NCBI RefSeq assembly: GCF_000484695.1
Contig: NZ_AXVR01000023.1
Span: 1-64,000 of the forward strand
Direction: 5' to 3'
From: Salinispora cortesiana
GTDB lineage: Bacteria; Actinomycetota; Actinomycetes; Mycobacteriales; Micromonosporaceae
DNA: 64,000 nucleotides
In this document: positions 9,701 to 17,858 of the stretch, piece by piece
How the letters are laid out: the number at the start of each line of letters is the position of its first letter
Position numbering within the stretch: position 1 is the first letter of the stretch
Made by a program: the position numbers and the translations under genes
Notes under the pieces: generated by a model
The model's input: the letters and a program-made list of their open reading frames with translations, nothing else
Told to the model about the DNA's origin: nothing
The model's database searches: none

Positions 9701-10583
9701 CGGCCCAACTGGTGGTGGTGTCGATGGCCACGGAGAGGGCCTGGTTGTCGGCCGGGGTGCCGTCGCGGGCGGCATCAACGTAGCTCAGCTGCGGGACGCG
9801 GGAGTCGTCCCCGCTGAAGGTGATGATGCCGGGCTGCCCACCGGGCGGGTTGAGCTGCGGCTGCGGGGCCTCGAAGTCGGCGACCGTCGCCACGTTGGTG
9901 AAGAGCTCCACCTGGTCGAAGTGCAGTTCTCCGGCGCCCTGCGGCAGGTTTACCGCGAAGCCCCACATCCGGTCGAGCTGCAGCTCCTTGTCCTTGGGGC
10001 CGTCCGCTGGCTGGTAGCTGGTGCGCCAGGCGAAATCGGGAAAGATCGTCCGGATCCGCTTCCAGCCGGTGGAGTCGTCGATGAAGAACGACTCCCACAG
10101 CTCCGACGCCTCACCGTGCTCGCCGCCGTCCTTGATCTCGAACTGGACCTGCCGGCCGCTGCCGTCCCCCTTCACCCAGAACGAGAAGCCGTCGTACGCC
10201 CGCCAGTCCTGGTGGCCGTCCGGCGCGGTGAAGTTGTGGGTGAAGCCACCCCAGCCGTCGATGTCGTACCGGACGGAGAAGGCGTCGTTGTCAGCGCCCG
10301 CGCCGGGCCGGTCGTCGCTCGCGACGGTGTCCACTTCGGGCTGCTCGGGATCGCTGGAGGCGAAGAGGAAGACCTCGGGGGGTACGCCGTCCTCGTAGTC
10401 CTCGACGGTCTGCACGGCCCCGGCCGACGTTGGCGCGACGCCGGTGTTGGCGGTGGGGCCCGGGTCGGGGAGGGCCTGCGCGGCCCCGGGTAGGACCAGA
10501 AGGGATCCGGTGAGAGTGAGGGTGAGCAGGGCGGCGGTTCGGGTACGTAAGCCGCCCCGCCTGCGATCAGGTTCTGGATGCAC
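6768..10583 (-). CDS. Secreted GH3 beta-glucosidase with two CBM11-like modules
   Basis: 1271 residues. GTG 10583 is chosen because AGGAGG lies four bases upstream and a Sec signal (RTRTAALLTLTLTGSLLVLP to AQALP) follows at once. Next come two CBM11-like beta-sandwich modules (each with a DNxALSV/DNDAFSV-type strand and WSSFGGFRFW or WRAYDGFSFWVKG), and a Calx-beta-like stretch (VSLLDEGESTTVTIQLTN). A GH3 N-domain follows (VEEKVGQMTQAERNAL, GVDAVHGHSNV, GFDGFLISDYAAID with the predicted nucleophile Asp), then a GH3 C-domain (GEQPYAEGMGD). A helical C-terminal tail of ~110 residues is unusual. Likely role: extracellular beta-glucan or cello-oligosaccharide hydrolysis. The CebR-like site upstream fits sugar control. 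Confidence 0.93.
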   Translation of the reverse strand: MHPEPDRRRGGLRTRTAALLTLTLTGSLLVLPGAAQALPDPGPTANTGVAPTSAGAVQTVEDYEDGVPPEVFLFASSDPEQPEVDTVASDDRPGAGADNDAFSVRYDIDGWGGFTHNFTAPDGHQDWRAYDGFSFWVKGDGSGRQVQFEIKDGGEHGEASELWESFFIDDSTGWKRIRTIFPDFAWRTSYQPADGPKDKELQLDRMWGFAVNLPQGAGELHFDQVELFTNVATVADFEAPQPQLNPPGGQPGIITFSGDDSRVPQLSYVDAARDGTPADNQALSVAIDTTTSWAGFGQNLSFNTEPQDWSSFGGFRFWYFSPLTVPPAAPGAGRRIDVEIKDGGVDADHSELWITSFTEDWVGWRLVELPFSQFKYRTDYQPIGGINQELDLNQMWGYAMQPGSGYADTFRIDDVEVYGVPQVGPTVRVAADPAVSLLDEGESTTVTIQLTNIDDAPLEDEVTLRYATGAGTATAGEDYEAVEGEFVFPAGTASGTTRQITVQTRSDEQAEVAETIPLTLSGNGIGVPESPPNIVLNAHGLPYLDTSRPVAERVADLLGRMSVEEKVGQMTQAERNALDSPNDLATWRLGSLLSGGGSTPTPNTPESWADMVDGYQTYTLQTRLQIPLLYGVDAVHGHSNVQGTTIFPHNIGLGAARDPELVERVGHVTAEETRATGPQWSFAPCACVARDDRWGRTYEAYGEDPALVIANETVIDGLQGHALADRKDADRVLASVKHYAGDGGTEYRPGNGGYPIDQGVVVMSREEFDRVHLDPYIPAVRKHNAGTIMPSYSSVDFTEDGVGNPVKMHAHKELLTDVLKQEIGFDGFLISDYAAIDQIPGDYDSDVRISINAGLDMIMVPNEYQRFEETLLGEIEAGNIPMSRIDDAVSRILTQKFHLGLFEQPFTDRTNLAGVGSPENRAVAREAAAKSQVLLRNTDQVLPLANTGKLYVAGSIADDIGAQTGGWTITWQGGNGDITPGTSILDGIQQVAPEAEVTYSADASAPMDGHDRAVVVVGEQPYAEGMGDVGNNGFTMTLSAAEQDTVNTVCSAVDNCVVLVVSGRPLVLDDALAPADAVVASWLPGTEGAGVADVLFGEQPFTGQLPVSWPRSLDQEPINVGDASYDPLYPYGWGLRTDATRDRLHELRAELAEIEQDGWTRAAVKVLDRSLRNERSWHDDGSVRDERRVVTELTAVSTLLALSSRDNAAQHELLVSTLRDVTQAAIVREGVTAPSATRTSTLTSDAEHALLTGKPTTATWKLAAAWRIAAG

Positions 10584-10969
10584 AGTGCCTCCTGTGGATG
10601 GGGTCGGGAACGCTCCCATCGATTGTTGTAAGCTACAACATATTGGCCCGCGCCGTTTTGAGGAAGTAACAGGTGCGTAACGAGTGGTGGCCGGGGTGGA
10701 CGCCTCGCCCGCACCCCGTCGTAGCCCCACGGCGCCCGTCCGGCCGCCGCCGCAGCACCCCGTTGCTGTCGACGTGGCGGGGGTGTTGCGGAGATTGTGT
10801 TATCAATTGACTCCGCACCTATGCGTCATTAATCTTTTTGTAACTGGCGCGTTCGGTTAACACATGTAAAGCGACGCCATTGATCTGGAAGTGCTGGGCG
10901 CGCCTCCGTTTGTTCGTGCCTTTTGCGCCGGGTGCCCGCACTGTCGGTGCTCCATCGGGAGGTATCCCA
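10584..10969. other. Divergent intergenic region between GH3 and alginate lyase genes
   Basis: 386 bp with no gene I can support. It contains the CebR-like operator at 10605-10618 and relatively AT-rich patches at 10621-10645 and 10799-10868 that could hold promoters for the two divergently transcribed secreted carbohydrate enzymes. Short frames inside lack ribosome-binding sites and protein-like sequence. Confidence 0.55.
10605..10618. promoter_or_regulatory. CebR/LacI-family operator-like palindrome
   Basis: The 14-mer CGGGAACGCTCCCA differs at two positions from the streptomycete CebR operator TGGGAGCGCTCCCA. It lies 22 bases upstream of the GH3 start codon, overlapping the leader. A LacI-type repressor binding here would make glucosidase expression sugar-inducible. 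No regulator gene is present in the window. Confidence 0.65.
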
Positions 10970-11740
10970 GTGATGAAAATCGTGTCCGCGTACCGACTCG
11001 TCATCACCGTCGTGGCCACATTGGCGATCACAGCTGCCCTCGTCGTAACCACCGGCACCGCCGCTGCCGCCACCCCCTGCGACTACCCCGCTCAGCAGCT
11101 GGACCTCACCAATTGGAAGGTCACCCTGCCGACCGGCTCGCCCGGTTCGCCGACGGGGGTCAAGCGGCCGGCCCTCGCCACCTACGCGGTGAACCCCTGG
11201 TTTCAGGTGAACCACAGCTGTCAGGGAGTGCAGTTTTGCGCCCCGGTCAACGGGGTGACCACCTCGGGATCCAGCTATTCGCGCTCCGAGCTGCGCGAAA
11301 TGACCGACAATGGGACGCGGCAGGCCGCCTGGTCGGCCACCTCGGGCACCCACACCCTGACGTTCCGGTTGGCGTTCAACCGGCTCCCCAATGACAAACC
11401 GCACGTCGTCGGTGCCCAGATCCACGACGGCGACGACGATGTCACCACCTTCCGCCTCCAGGGCGGCAACCTCTACCTCACCAGGGGAAACGACAGCGAC
11501 TACAAGCTGGTCGCCAGCGGCTATCAACTGCACACGGTCTTCGAGGGAAAGTTCGTCGTCAGCGGGGGTAGATCCGTGCCTACTACAACGATGCCCTCCA
11601 AGCGAGCATCGGACACACAGGACCCAGCAACTATTTCAAGGCCGGGGCCTACACCCTGGCCAACTGTGGCAACTCCTATCCGTGTAGTAGCCAACTACGG
11701 GCAGGTGAGCGTGTACAAACTGGTGGTCACTCACTCGTAG
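10970..11740 (+). pseudogene. Polysaccharide lyase family 7 (alginate lyase), with two compensating frameshifts
   Basis: Starts at GTG 10970 (or ATG 10973) behind GGGAGG, with a Sec signal ending about TGTAAAATP. Catalytic motif RSELREM and the QIH motif (VGAQIHDGDDD) are in frame. About base 11571 one nucleotide is missing, so the true continuation (IRAYYNDALQASIGHTG, then the third catalytic motif YFKAGAYTLANC) is read in another frame. Near 11689 a second shift restores the first frame for the ending ANYGQVSVYKLVVTHS. As written, the frame is open to 11740 but about 39 residues, including the catalytic Tyr motif, are scrambled. Either two sequencing errors or a dying gene. Confidence 0.8.
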
Positions 11741-11758
11741 CGTGCCGGCCGTCGCCCG

Positions 11759-11965
11759 TTGTTCCGTATCATCGAGCGGGTGGAAAGCGGTGAGGAGATC
11801 TTCATCGACCGGGTGGACGCCCCCGCGGCAAAGGTCGTGCCGTTGGTGTGCCGGGTCAACCGCACCGCGATCGGCTCCCTTGGCGGGCAGCTGGACCTTT
11901 CCGGTGACTGGGACTCGTCCCACACTAATGACGAGATCGCTGGTGACTTCGGCATCAGCGCATGA
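11759..11965 (+). pseudogene. Phd/YefM-type antitoxin remnant
   Basis: The 68-residue frame matches the middle and end of a prevent-host-death antitoxin (IIERVESGEEIFIDR, PAAKVVPL, LGGQLDLSGDWDSS, ending NDEIAGDFGIS). The N-terminal DNA-binding strand and start codon are missing, and only TTG is available. No PIN toxin follows: a short MSLLL start at 11962 resembles the beginning of one but at once becomes non-protein-like. It is an orphan fragment of a toxin-antitoxin pair. Confidence 0.65.
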
Positions 11966-12001
11966 GCCTGCTATTGCGGTTCGGTGCCCAGCCGAGCTGG
12001 C

Positions 12002-13309
12002 CTACCCGCCGCCGGCCGGAAGGGGAGAGCGCTCCGGCGTCGGTGCGGCTGGGCGCCGGGTCGATACCGCCCATTGGGTCAGTCGCGGGGCGAACAGGCC
12101 GGTGACCGCGAACAACAGCGCCAGCGCGACCCAACCGAGGCGCCCACCGTCGAGGATCAGCAGGGTCAGCAGAGCGGGCCCCACCGCTCCGACGAGGCCG
12201 TTGAGCAGCCCGGCGACGCCCTGGTATTCGCCGACGAACTCCGGTATGGCCAGGTCGTAGGCCAACCCGGTGCCACCGACCGCGTGCCACAGGTCGCCGA
12301 TGGTGTAGACCGTGGTCGCGACCAGCAGCAGCGCGACCGTCGGGCCGGTGGGCAGCGCGCTGGTGCCGGCGAGGAGCAGCATCGCCGCGGCCAGCGTCAG
12401 GCCAGCCCGGCGCATCGTTTGCGCAGCCGGAGTGGCGGTCTGCGCGCCGCGGCTCAGCCGCACGGCCAGCAGTACCGTCAGCACGGTGTTAGTCACCAGG
12501 ATCGCCGCCACCATGACGGTCGGCGCCGCCGTGTGGGACACCACCCAGAGGGGAATGATCAAGGTGAGTACGATGGAGTGCAGCGAGAGTGCCGCCGAGG
12601 TGGCGCTGACGGCGACGAAGGGGACGTCCCGCAGCGCTGGCCCGAGCCCGCGCTTCGGGGCGGCCGGCACCGACCCGGGCGGAAGCGGCGGCAGTCGCAT
12701 GATCAGCATCGCGGAGAGTGCGAACGTCGCGGCGTTGCCGAGCGCCAGCAGCTGGTATGCCGCCCGCGTGTCGGCCATCAGGGCGAGTCCCGCCAGGACC
12801 GCGCCGACACCGGTGCCGAGGTTCGCCACCGCACGCAGGTTCGCGAAGGCAGATACCCGTCCCGCTGGGCCGCCGACGGCCGCGACCAGGGCGGCGCGAA
12901 CCGCGAGGTTGCCGGTGGCGAGCAGCGCACTGAGCACCGCGACCACGATGAACACCGCGACCGAGTCAACCAGCAGGTAGGACGCGGCGACAACGGCCTG
13001 CAGCAGCTGCAGGACCGCCCGCAGCGTACGCGGGTCGCATCGGTCGGCGAGCCGGCCGAACGGCACGCTGGCGACCAGCCCGACCAGCGCGGAGATCGTG
13101 AGACCCACTCCGACCGAGCGGGTGGACAGCCCAACGCTCCGGGTGAGGAACAACGCCGAACCGGCAACCCAGAGCCCCATCCCCACCGTGTTGGTCAGCG
13201 TGGCCCAGGCCAGGGTCCGCAGTGGCCCGGGCGGCGGGATCGGCGAGCCTCCTGGCCAGTGCTCATGGCCCGGCAACCACGCGGGTGGTGGCGATCTCCT
13301 GGGAAGCAT
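12002..13309 (-). CDS. MFS transporter, 12-helix type
   Basis: 435 residues with about twelve hydrophobic helices and the MFS loop motif VPFGRLADRCDPR between helices 2 and 3. The first ~28 residues are proline-rich. ATG 13309 has a poor ribosome-binding site, so the start is uncertain. It follows another MFS gene and a siderophore-interacting protein gene on the same strand. This suggests export of an iron-related metabolite, but the substrate is not visible. It converges with the antitoxin remnant. Confidence 0.82.
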   Translation of the reverse strand: MLPRRSPPPAWLPGHEHWPGGSPIPPPGPLRTLAWATLTNTVGMGLWVAGSALFLTRSVGLSTRSVGVGLTISALVGLVASVPFGRLADRCDPRTLRAVLQLLQAVVAASYLLVDSVAVFIVVAVLSALLATGNLAVRAALVAAVGGPAGRVSAFANLRAVANLGTGVGAVLAGLALMADTRAAYQLLALGNAATFALSAMLIMRLPPLPPGSVPAAPKRGLGPALRDVPFVAVSATSAALSLHSIVLTLIIPLWVVSHTAAPTVMVAAILVTNTVLTVLLAVRLSRGAQTATPAAQTMRRAGLTLAAAMLLLAGTSALPTGPTVALLLVATTVYTIGDLWHAVGGTGLAYDLAIPEFVGEYQGVAGLLNGLVGAVGPALLTLLILDGGRLGWVALALLFAVTGLFAPRLTQWAVSTRRPAAPTPERSPLPAGGG

Positions 13310-13428
13310 TCACTGAATCTATGGTCGATCGGCGCCGGCCGAGTGCCGACGACCGGCGATGTCGATCACAGTGGATCTATCGGAAGTGCTGCTGGAGTCG
13401 GGAGCCCGACCACATCGACAGCCGATGC

Positions 13429-14940
13429 TCAGCCGCGGGCGGAGATGCGGTCGGCGCGGTACAGCAGTGCGGCGGCGACGAGGCCGCCGACCAGGACCGC
13501 CACCGCCCCCACCGTCTGGCCGGTGCGTAACGCGTCGGCGAAGGCGGCGGTGACCGCCGCCCGGTCCGGGCCCGCCGCGGCCAGGGCCGCGGGGAACGAG
13601 CCGGCGCCGGCCAGCGCGGCGGGCAACAGCGCGGCGAAGCGGGCGTTGAGCACCGCACCCAGCACGGCGATGCCGAGGCTGCTGCCCACCTCGGTCATGG
13701 TGCCGTCGACGCCGGCCCCGGCGCCCGCCTTGTCCGTGGGGATCGCGCTCATCACCGCCTCAACGATCGCCGGGTTCGCCAGCGCGCAGCCCGTACCCAT
13801 GATGAGCAACCCGGCCAGCAGCGTGCCGTAGCCCTCGGTGGGAACGTGCGTAACCAACGCCAGCCCGCCGGCGAGCAAAGTCATTCCGGTGGCGATGGCG
13901 GCGGGTAGCCCGAGCCGGCGGATCGCCAGTGTGGCGATGCCGCCAACGTTGAGCACCACGATGGAGAGCGCGAACGGCACCATCCGCAGCCCGGCCTCCC
14001 AGGCCGGGTAGCCGCGGACGAACTGCAGGTGCTGGGTGAGCAGGAAGAGCGCGCCGGTGGCGCCGAACGTGATCAGCACCACGCCGCAGACCGCGCCGAC
14101 GAAGCGGCGGTTTCGGAAGAAGTGCATGTCCAACATCGGGTGGGCGACCCACTGTTCCCAGCGGACGAAGAGCGCCAACAGCAGCACGCCGACGATGCCC
14201 GCGCCGAGTACCTTCGTCGAGGCCCAGCCGAGCTCCGGACCGGAGATGATCGCCCAGACGATCGCGGTCAGGCCGACGGTGGAGAGCGCCACTCCGACCA
14301 GGTCCAGGCGCCCACTGGCAGGATTTCGTGACTCCGGGATCAGCGCCCGCCCGGCGAGCAGACAGACCAGCACGATCGGAATGTTCATCAAGAAGATCGC
14401 GCCCCAGGGCAGGTGGGCGAGGATGATCCCGCCGATCGGTGGCCCGGCGGCGAAGCCCAGCGCGCTGGTCGCCGCCCAGATGCCGATGGCCCGGGACCGC
14501 TCGGCGGAGTCGAAGACCTGCATGGCGATGGCGAGGGTGGCGGTGACCAGCAGCGCGCCGCCCACGCCCATTCCGGCCCGGGCGGCGATCAACTGCTCGG
14601 AGGTGCCGGCGAGGCCGGCTGCCAGCGAGCCCACGCCGAACAGCACCAGCCCGACCAGGAGCATCCGCCGCCGTCCGTATCGGTCCACGGCACTGCCCGC
14701 GCTGAGCAGCAGTCCGGAGAGTACCAACGCGTACGCGTTGATCATCCACTGTACGTCGGCGGTGCCCGCGCCGAGCTCCACCGTGAGTACCGGAACCGCC
14801 ACCGTCAACACGGTGTTGTCCAGCACCACGACGAGTTGGGTCAGGCAGAGGACCGCGAGAATCAGCCAGCGGTGCGGGACCTTGCCGCCCGCGACGGGGA
14901 GGTCGACCGGTGCCGGCGCGGTCGCTGAGGCGCCGCTCAT
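13429..14940 (-). CDS. EmrB/QacA-family MFS exporter
   Basis: 503 residues with fourteen predicted helices. It shows the DHA2 signatures VVLDNTVLTVAVPVL in helix 1, DRYGRRRMLLVG after helix 2, and ARAGMGVGGALLVTATLAIA. Such pumps export drugs or siderophores using the proton gradient. It lies 43 bp downstream of the siderophore-interacting protein gene on the same strand and probably shares its iron-regulated promoter. A role in siderophore or metabolite efflux is likely. Confidence 0.9.
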   Translation of the reverse strand: MSGASATAPAPVDLPVAGGKVPHRWLILAVLCLTQLVVVLDNTVLTVAVPVLTVELGAGTADVQWMINAYALVLSGLLLSAGSAVDRYGRRRMLLVGLVLFGVGSLAAGLAGTSEQLIAARAGMGVGGALLVTATLAIAMQVFDSAERSRAIGIWAATSALGFAAGPPIGGIILAHLPWGAIFLMNIPIVLVCLLAGRALIPESRNPASGRLDLVGVALSTVGLTAIVWAIISGPELGWASTKVLGAGIVGVLLLALFVRWEQWVAHPMLDMHFFRNRRFVGAVCGVVLITFGATGALFLLTQHLQFVRGYPAWEAGLRMVPFALSIVVLNVGGIATLAIRRLGLPAAIATGMTLLAGGLALVTHVPTEGYGTLLAGLLIMGTGCALANPAIVEAVMSAIPTDKAGAGAGVDGTMTEVGSSLGIAVLGAVLNARFAALLPAALAGAGSFPAALAAAGPDRAAVTAAFADALRTGQTVGAVAVLVGGLVAAALLYRADRISARG

Positions 14941-14983
14941 CGCGCCGCGGTTTCGTCGTTCGTGGTCTGACTGCCGGGGCGCA

Positions 14984-15694
14984 TCAGGCGACCCGCCAGT
15001 AGCCGAGGGAGGTGAGCTGGTGTTTGCCGACGCCGAGCGTCCGCCGTACGTGCCGGGTGATGCGGCGGGTGCTGGCCGCTTCGCACGCCACCCAGTAGTG
15101 CGCGGTCTCGCCGGACGGTAGCGCGGCGCAGACGGTGTCGACCAGGTGCTGCCCGTCGTCGCGGCGCGGCACCCACGTCACGTCGTGGTGCGCCCGGGCG
15201 CGCGGAGTCAACGCCTTCTCGTCTTCATGGGCGAACTCCAGCCACACCGTCGCGGGGATGTCGGAGCCAGCGTCGAGGAGGCTGTTGACCGCCGGTAGCG
15301 ACGCCGCGTCCCCGATCAGGTAGAGGTGCTCCGGTGCCGGGTCGGGCAGCTGGAAGGCGCTGCCCTGCACGGTCGCATCGATGGTGTCGCCGACCTGCGC
15401 GGTGGTGGCCCAGCGGGCGGCGCAGCCGTCGTGGATGGCGAACTCCAGGGTGAACCGCCCGGTTGCCGGATCTGGGTCGACCAGCGTGTAGGCCCGCTGG
15501 TGTGCCCGGCCGTTGGTGTCGAACCAGAGCCGGATCCACATCGTCGGGTGTACGCCGCACGCCGCCAGGAGCCCACCGTCGTCGAGGAGTAGCCGCTGGT
15601 AGCGCCCGGCGACCGACTCGGTGCTCAACACGGTGAGCCGGAAGTCCCGGCCGCCCATGGCCCGGAGGACCAGGCCCTCCCAGTTCCTTTTCAC
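14984..15694 (-). CDS. Siderophore-interacting protein (ViuB/SIP flavoreductase)
   Basis: 236 residues with the SIP order: an FAD-binding barrel containing HQRAYTLVDPDPATGRFTLE and FAIHDGCAARWA, then a NAD(P)H-binding domain with YLIGDAASLPAVNSLL and VWLEFAHEDE. These cytoplasmic reductases free iron from ferric siderophores. The start is GTG 15694 with TGGAGG four bases upstream. Iron boxes at 15707-15740 overlap the promoter, so repression by an IdeR/DtxR-type regulator with iron is expected. Two MFS genes follow on the same strand. Confidence 0.92.
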   Translation of the reverse strand: MKRNWEGLVLRAMGGRDFRLTVLSTESVAGRYQRLLLDDGGLLAACGVHPTMWIRLWFDTNGRAHQRAYTLVDPDPATGRFTLEFAIHDGCAARWATTAQVGDTIDATVQGSAFQLPDPAPEHLYLIGDAASLPAVNSLLDAGSDIPATVWLEFAHEDEKALTPRARAHHDVTWVPRRDDGQHLVDTVCAALPSGETAHYWVACEAASTRRITRHVRRTLGVGKHQLTSLGYWRVA

Positions 15695-15706
15695 AAAGCC
15701 TCCAGC

Positions 15707-15740
15707 TAAGGTCAGCCTAAGTTAGGAGAGGTTAACCTAA
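15707..15740. promoter_or_regulatory. Tandem IdeR/DtxR iron boxes in divergent promoter
   Basis: TTAGGAGAGGTTAACCTAA (15722-15740) matches the 19-bp consensus TTAGGTTAGGCTAACCTAA at 16 positions. Immediately beside it, TAAGGTCAGCCTAA (15707-15720) is a second, weaker box. They lie between the SIP gene (minus) and the acyltransferase gene (plus), so both directions should be iron-repressed. Confidence 0.85.
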
Positions 15741-15795
15741 GCGGAAGCCCCGATGGTACCGCTTCCTGCCCGCTGGGCCCCAAACTGCTGCCCCG

Positions 15796-16395
15796 ATGTC
15801 GACCAGCGCACCTAACGAAGGGCGAGATTACGTGATTTATCAGGAGAAAATTCCCGAGCTCGGTGAACTGACGCTGGAGCCAGTCTGCCCCGATCGGCAC
15901 GCCGAACTGCTGCACGGCTGGGTGACTGTGCCCCGGAACGAGTTCTGGGGCATGGGATCGCACACGCTCGACCAGGTGCGCGAGATCTACGCGTTCCTCG
16001 ACGGGTTGGACACCCACCACGCGTACCTGATTCTGCTGGACGGTGAGCCGGTGGGGCTGTTTCAGAGCTACCAGCCGGAGGCCGACCCGGTGGGGGAGCG
16101 CTATCCGGTGCAGGTGGGGGACATGGGGTTGCACCTGCTGCTCAACCCACCCCGACGCTACCTTCGTGGCCTCACCGCGGCCGTCGGTCCCGCGCTGGTC
16201 CGGTTCCTGCTGCAAGATTCGGCCACCCAGCGCATCGTGGTGGAGCCGGACGTGCGCAACGAGACCGCGCTGCGCCGGCTGCGGGTCGAAGGGTTCACCT
16301 TCGCCGCGGAGATCGACATGCCCGACAAGCGGGCCCAATTGGCCTTTCTGACCCGAGCCCGGTTCGAAGCCGACCATCCGACCCCGGCTAAGTAG
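15796..16395 (+). CDS. GNAT-family siderophore N-acyltransferase (IucB/MbtK type)
   Basis: 199 residues resembling the acyltransferase that acylates N-hydroxylysine-type side chains in hydroxamate siderophores: LHGWVTVPRNEFWGM near the start, VGLFQSYQPEADPVG, GDMGLHLLLNPP and RIVVEPDVRNETALRRL. It uses acyl-CoA in the cytoplasm. It is transcribed divergently from the SIP operon across the iron boxes. ATG 15796 is assumed; GTG 15832 is an alternative. No lysine N-hydroxylase or siderophore synthetase gene is in the window, so the rest of the pathway lies elsewhere. Confidence 0.85.
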   Translation: MSTSAPNEGRDYVIYQEKIPELGELTLEPVCPDRHAELLHGWVTVPRNEFWGMGSHTLDQVREIYAFLDGLDTHHAYLILLDGEPVGLFQSYQPEADPVGERYPVQVGDMGLHLLLNPPRRYLRGLTAAVGPALVRFLLQDSATQRIVVEPDVRNETALRRLRVEGFTFAAEIDMPDKRAQLAFLTRARFEADHPTPAK

Positions 16396-16504
16396 GGTCA
16401 TCCGCTGCGCCACCCACGCGATCACGGGGTGACCAGATTCGTCCACATATGAAATTGACTCGGCTGAAGCTGCCGTGGGCCAGATCCAGTGGCCGGTGCG
16501 TTGG

Positions 16505-17848
16505 TTAGTGGATCTGGATGTGCCCGCGCGGTCGCCGGCCGCGGAGGTAGTCGTCGTAGTTGTCGAGCAGGCGCTGTGCTTCACCGGTGGCCTGCCGGAA
16601 GCGGGTGTCCGCGGACACGTCGCCGGTCAGGACGTCGTGCATGGCCCGGGTCATCACGGTCTGGATGCCGGCGAAGTCGCCGAGCAGCGCACCACGTCCG
16701 GCCGGTGTGCCGTTGTTGGCCGCGAGCTGGTCCACGGCGGCCCAGTGGTGCGGGTTCTCCGCGAACCAGCCCCGCTCCTCGAGGAGCGCAACGGCGCCCC
16801 GGGTCACCGGGACGAAGTTGGTTTCCCGGTGGCGGCCGGCGGCGTTCGCCGGGTTGCTCAGGAACTGGATGAACGCCAGTGCGCCGTCGCGGGTCGTCGG
16901 GTCCAGGCCGTCCGAGAGCCACAGCGCGTCGCCGCCGATCACGTTGCCGGCGTACGGCACCTCCCCGTTGTACGGCATGCGGCACGCCCGCACCTCGAAG
17001 CCGCCCCGGCGCCCGGCTTCGACCATCCGCCCCGCCACGACCGAAGTGGTCAGGGTGAACGCCACCCGCTGTCCGGCGAACGCCTGGTAGTTGGCCTCCC
17101 AGTCAACCGTGTCCGCGCTGTCCTGGTAGAGGTAGTGGCCGTCCCGGTGCAGCCGCTGCCACCAGCGGACGTACGCCATCATCTCGTCGGAGGCCAGGTA
17201 GACGGAGCGTGCGCGCCCGGCCCGGCCGTTGTCGTGGTCGGCGAGCAGGCCGCCCTGCTGGGCCACGGACTGCTGGAACAGCCAGCCGTGATTGGGCCAG
17301 GTGATTGCGTGCGCTGGCCCGCCGGGCAGCCCCGCGACCGCCTTGCAGGCCACCTCGAGCTCGTGCCAGGTCCGGGGAACCTCGGTGATCCCGGCGGCGG
17401 CGAGCAGGGTGGTGTTGGCGTACAGCAGGGTGGTTGAGGTGAGCGGCGGCATGGCGGCAACCGCGCCGTCGTAGACGTAGTAGTCCCGGGCCGCGGGCAG
17501 CATGTCGGCGAGGACAACCGGTTCACCGAGTATCTCGGTGCGTCCGGCGATTGCCCGTTCGACCGAGGTGAACTGCGGCGCTTCGTCGGCCCGGCGGGTG
17601 TCGTACGCCTCCTGCGTCGAGGTGTAGAAGTACTGGGCGACCGTCGGTGCCGTATTCGTCGCGGCGGCCCGGTGCACGGCGTTGGGCAGGTCGAGCCAGT
17701 CGTGCCCGTCGACCTGGATCCGGTATTCGGGATGGGCTGCCTCGAAGTCGGCAGCCAGCTCCCGGACCCGGCCGATGAACCAGGGCATCACCGGGTAGTG
17801 CGGCATCCACATAGTGATGACGGTCCGGGTGTCGCGGTGCTGTCTCAT
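16505..17848 (-). CDS. Family 1 solute-binding-like protein without signal peptide
   Basis: 447 residues with the fold pattern of sugar-type solute-binding proteins: VITMWMPHYP strand start, LAADFEAAHPEYRIQV, TLLYANTTLLAAAGI, PRTWHELEVACKAVAG, GDALWLSDGLDP and ALAFIQFLSNPANA. ATG 17848 is preferred. The frame is open to 17926, but no Sec signal or lipobox appears with any start, which is odd for this family. It starts 10 bases after the alcohol dehydrogenase stop on the same strand. No ABC permease or ATPase is adjacent. It may act in the cytoplasm or have lost its signal. Confidence 0.75.
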   Translation of the reverse strand: MRQHRDTRTVITMWMPHYPVMPWFIGRVRELAADFEAAHPEYRIQVDGHDWLDLPNAVHRAAATNTAPTVAQYFYTSTQEAYDTRRADEAPQFTSVERAIAGRTEILGEPVVLADMLPAARDYYVYDGAVAAMPPLTSTTLLYANTTLLAAAGITEVPRTWHELEVACKAVAGLPGGPAHAITWPNHGWLFQQSVAQQGGLLADHDNGRAGRARSVYLASDEMMAYVRWWQRLHRDGHYLYQDSADTVDWEANYQAFAGQRVAFTLTTSVVAGRMVEAGRRGGFEVRACRMPYNGEVPYAGNVIGGDALWLSDGLDPTTRDGALAFIQFLSNPANAAGRHRETNFVPVTRGAVALLEERGWFAENPHHWAAVDQLAANNGTPAGRGALLGDFAGIQTVMTRAMHDVLTGDVSADTRFRQATGEAQRLLDNYDDYLRGRRPRGHIQIH

Positions 17849-17858
17849 CGCTTCGTCC

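Noticed and set aside
7554..10493. Very long plus-strand open frame (~979 codons) opposite the GH3 gene
   Set aside because: It mirrors the GH3 gene, has Val/Gly/Asp/Arg-rich composition typical of antisense frames in high-GC DNA, no ribosome site and no domain. The GH3 frame has signal peptide and catalytic motifs.
10633..10818. Small minus-strand frame in the GH3/lyase intergenic region
   Set aside because: His/Arg-rich composition, poor start, and it overlaps the CebR-like operator region. Probably non-coding.
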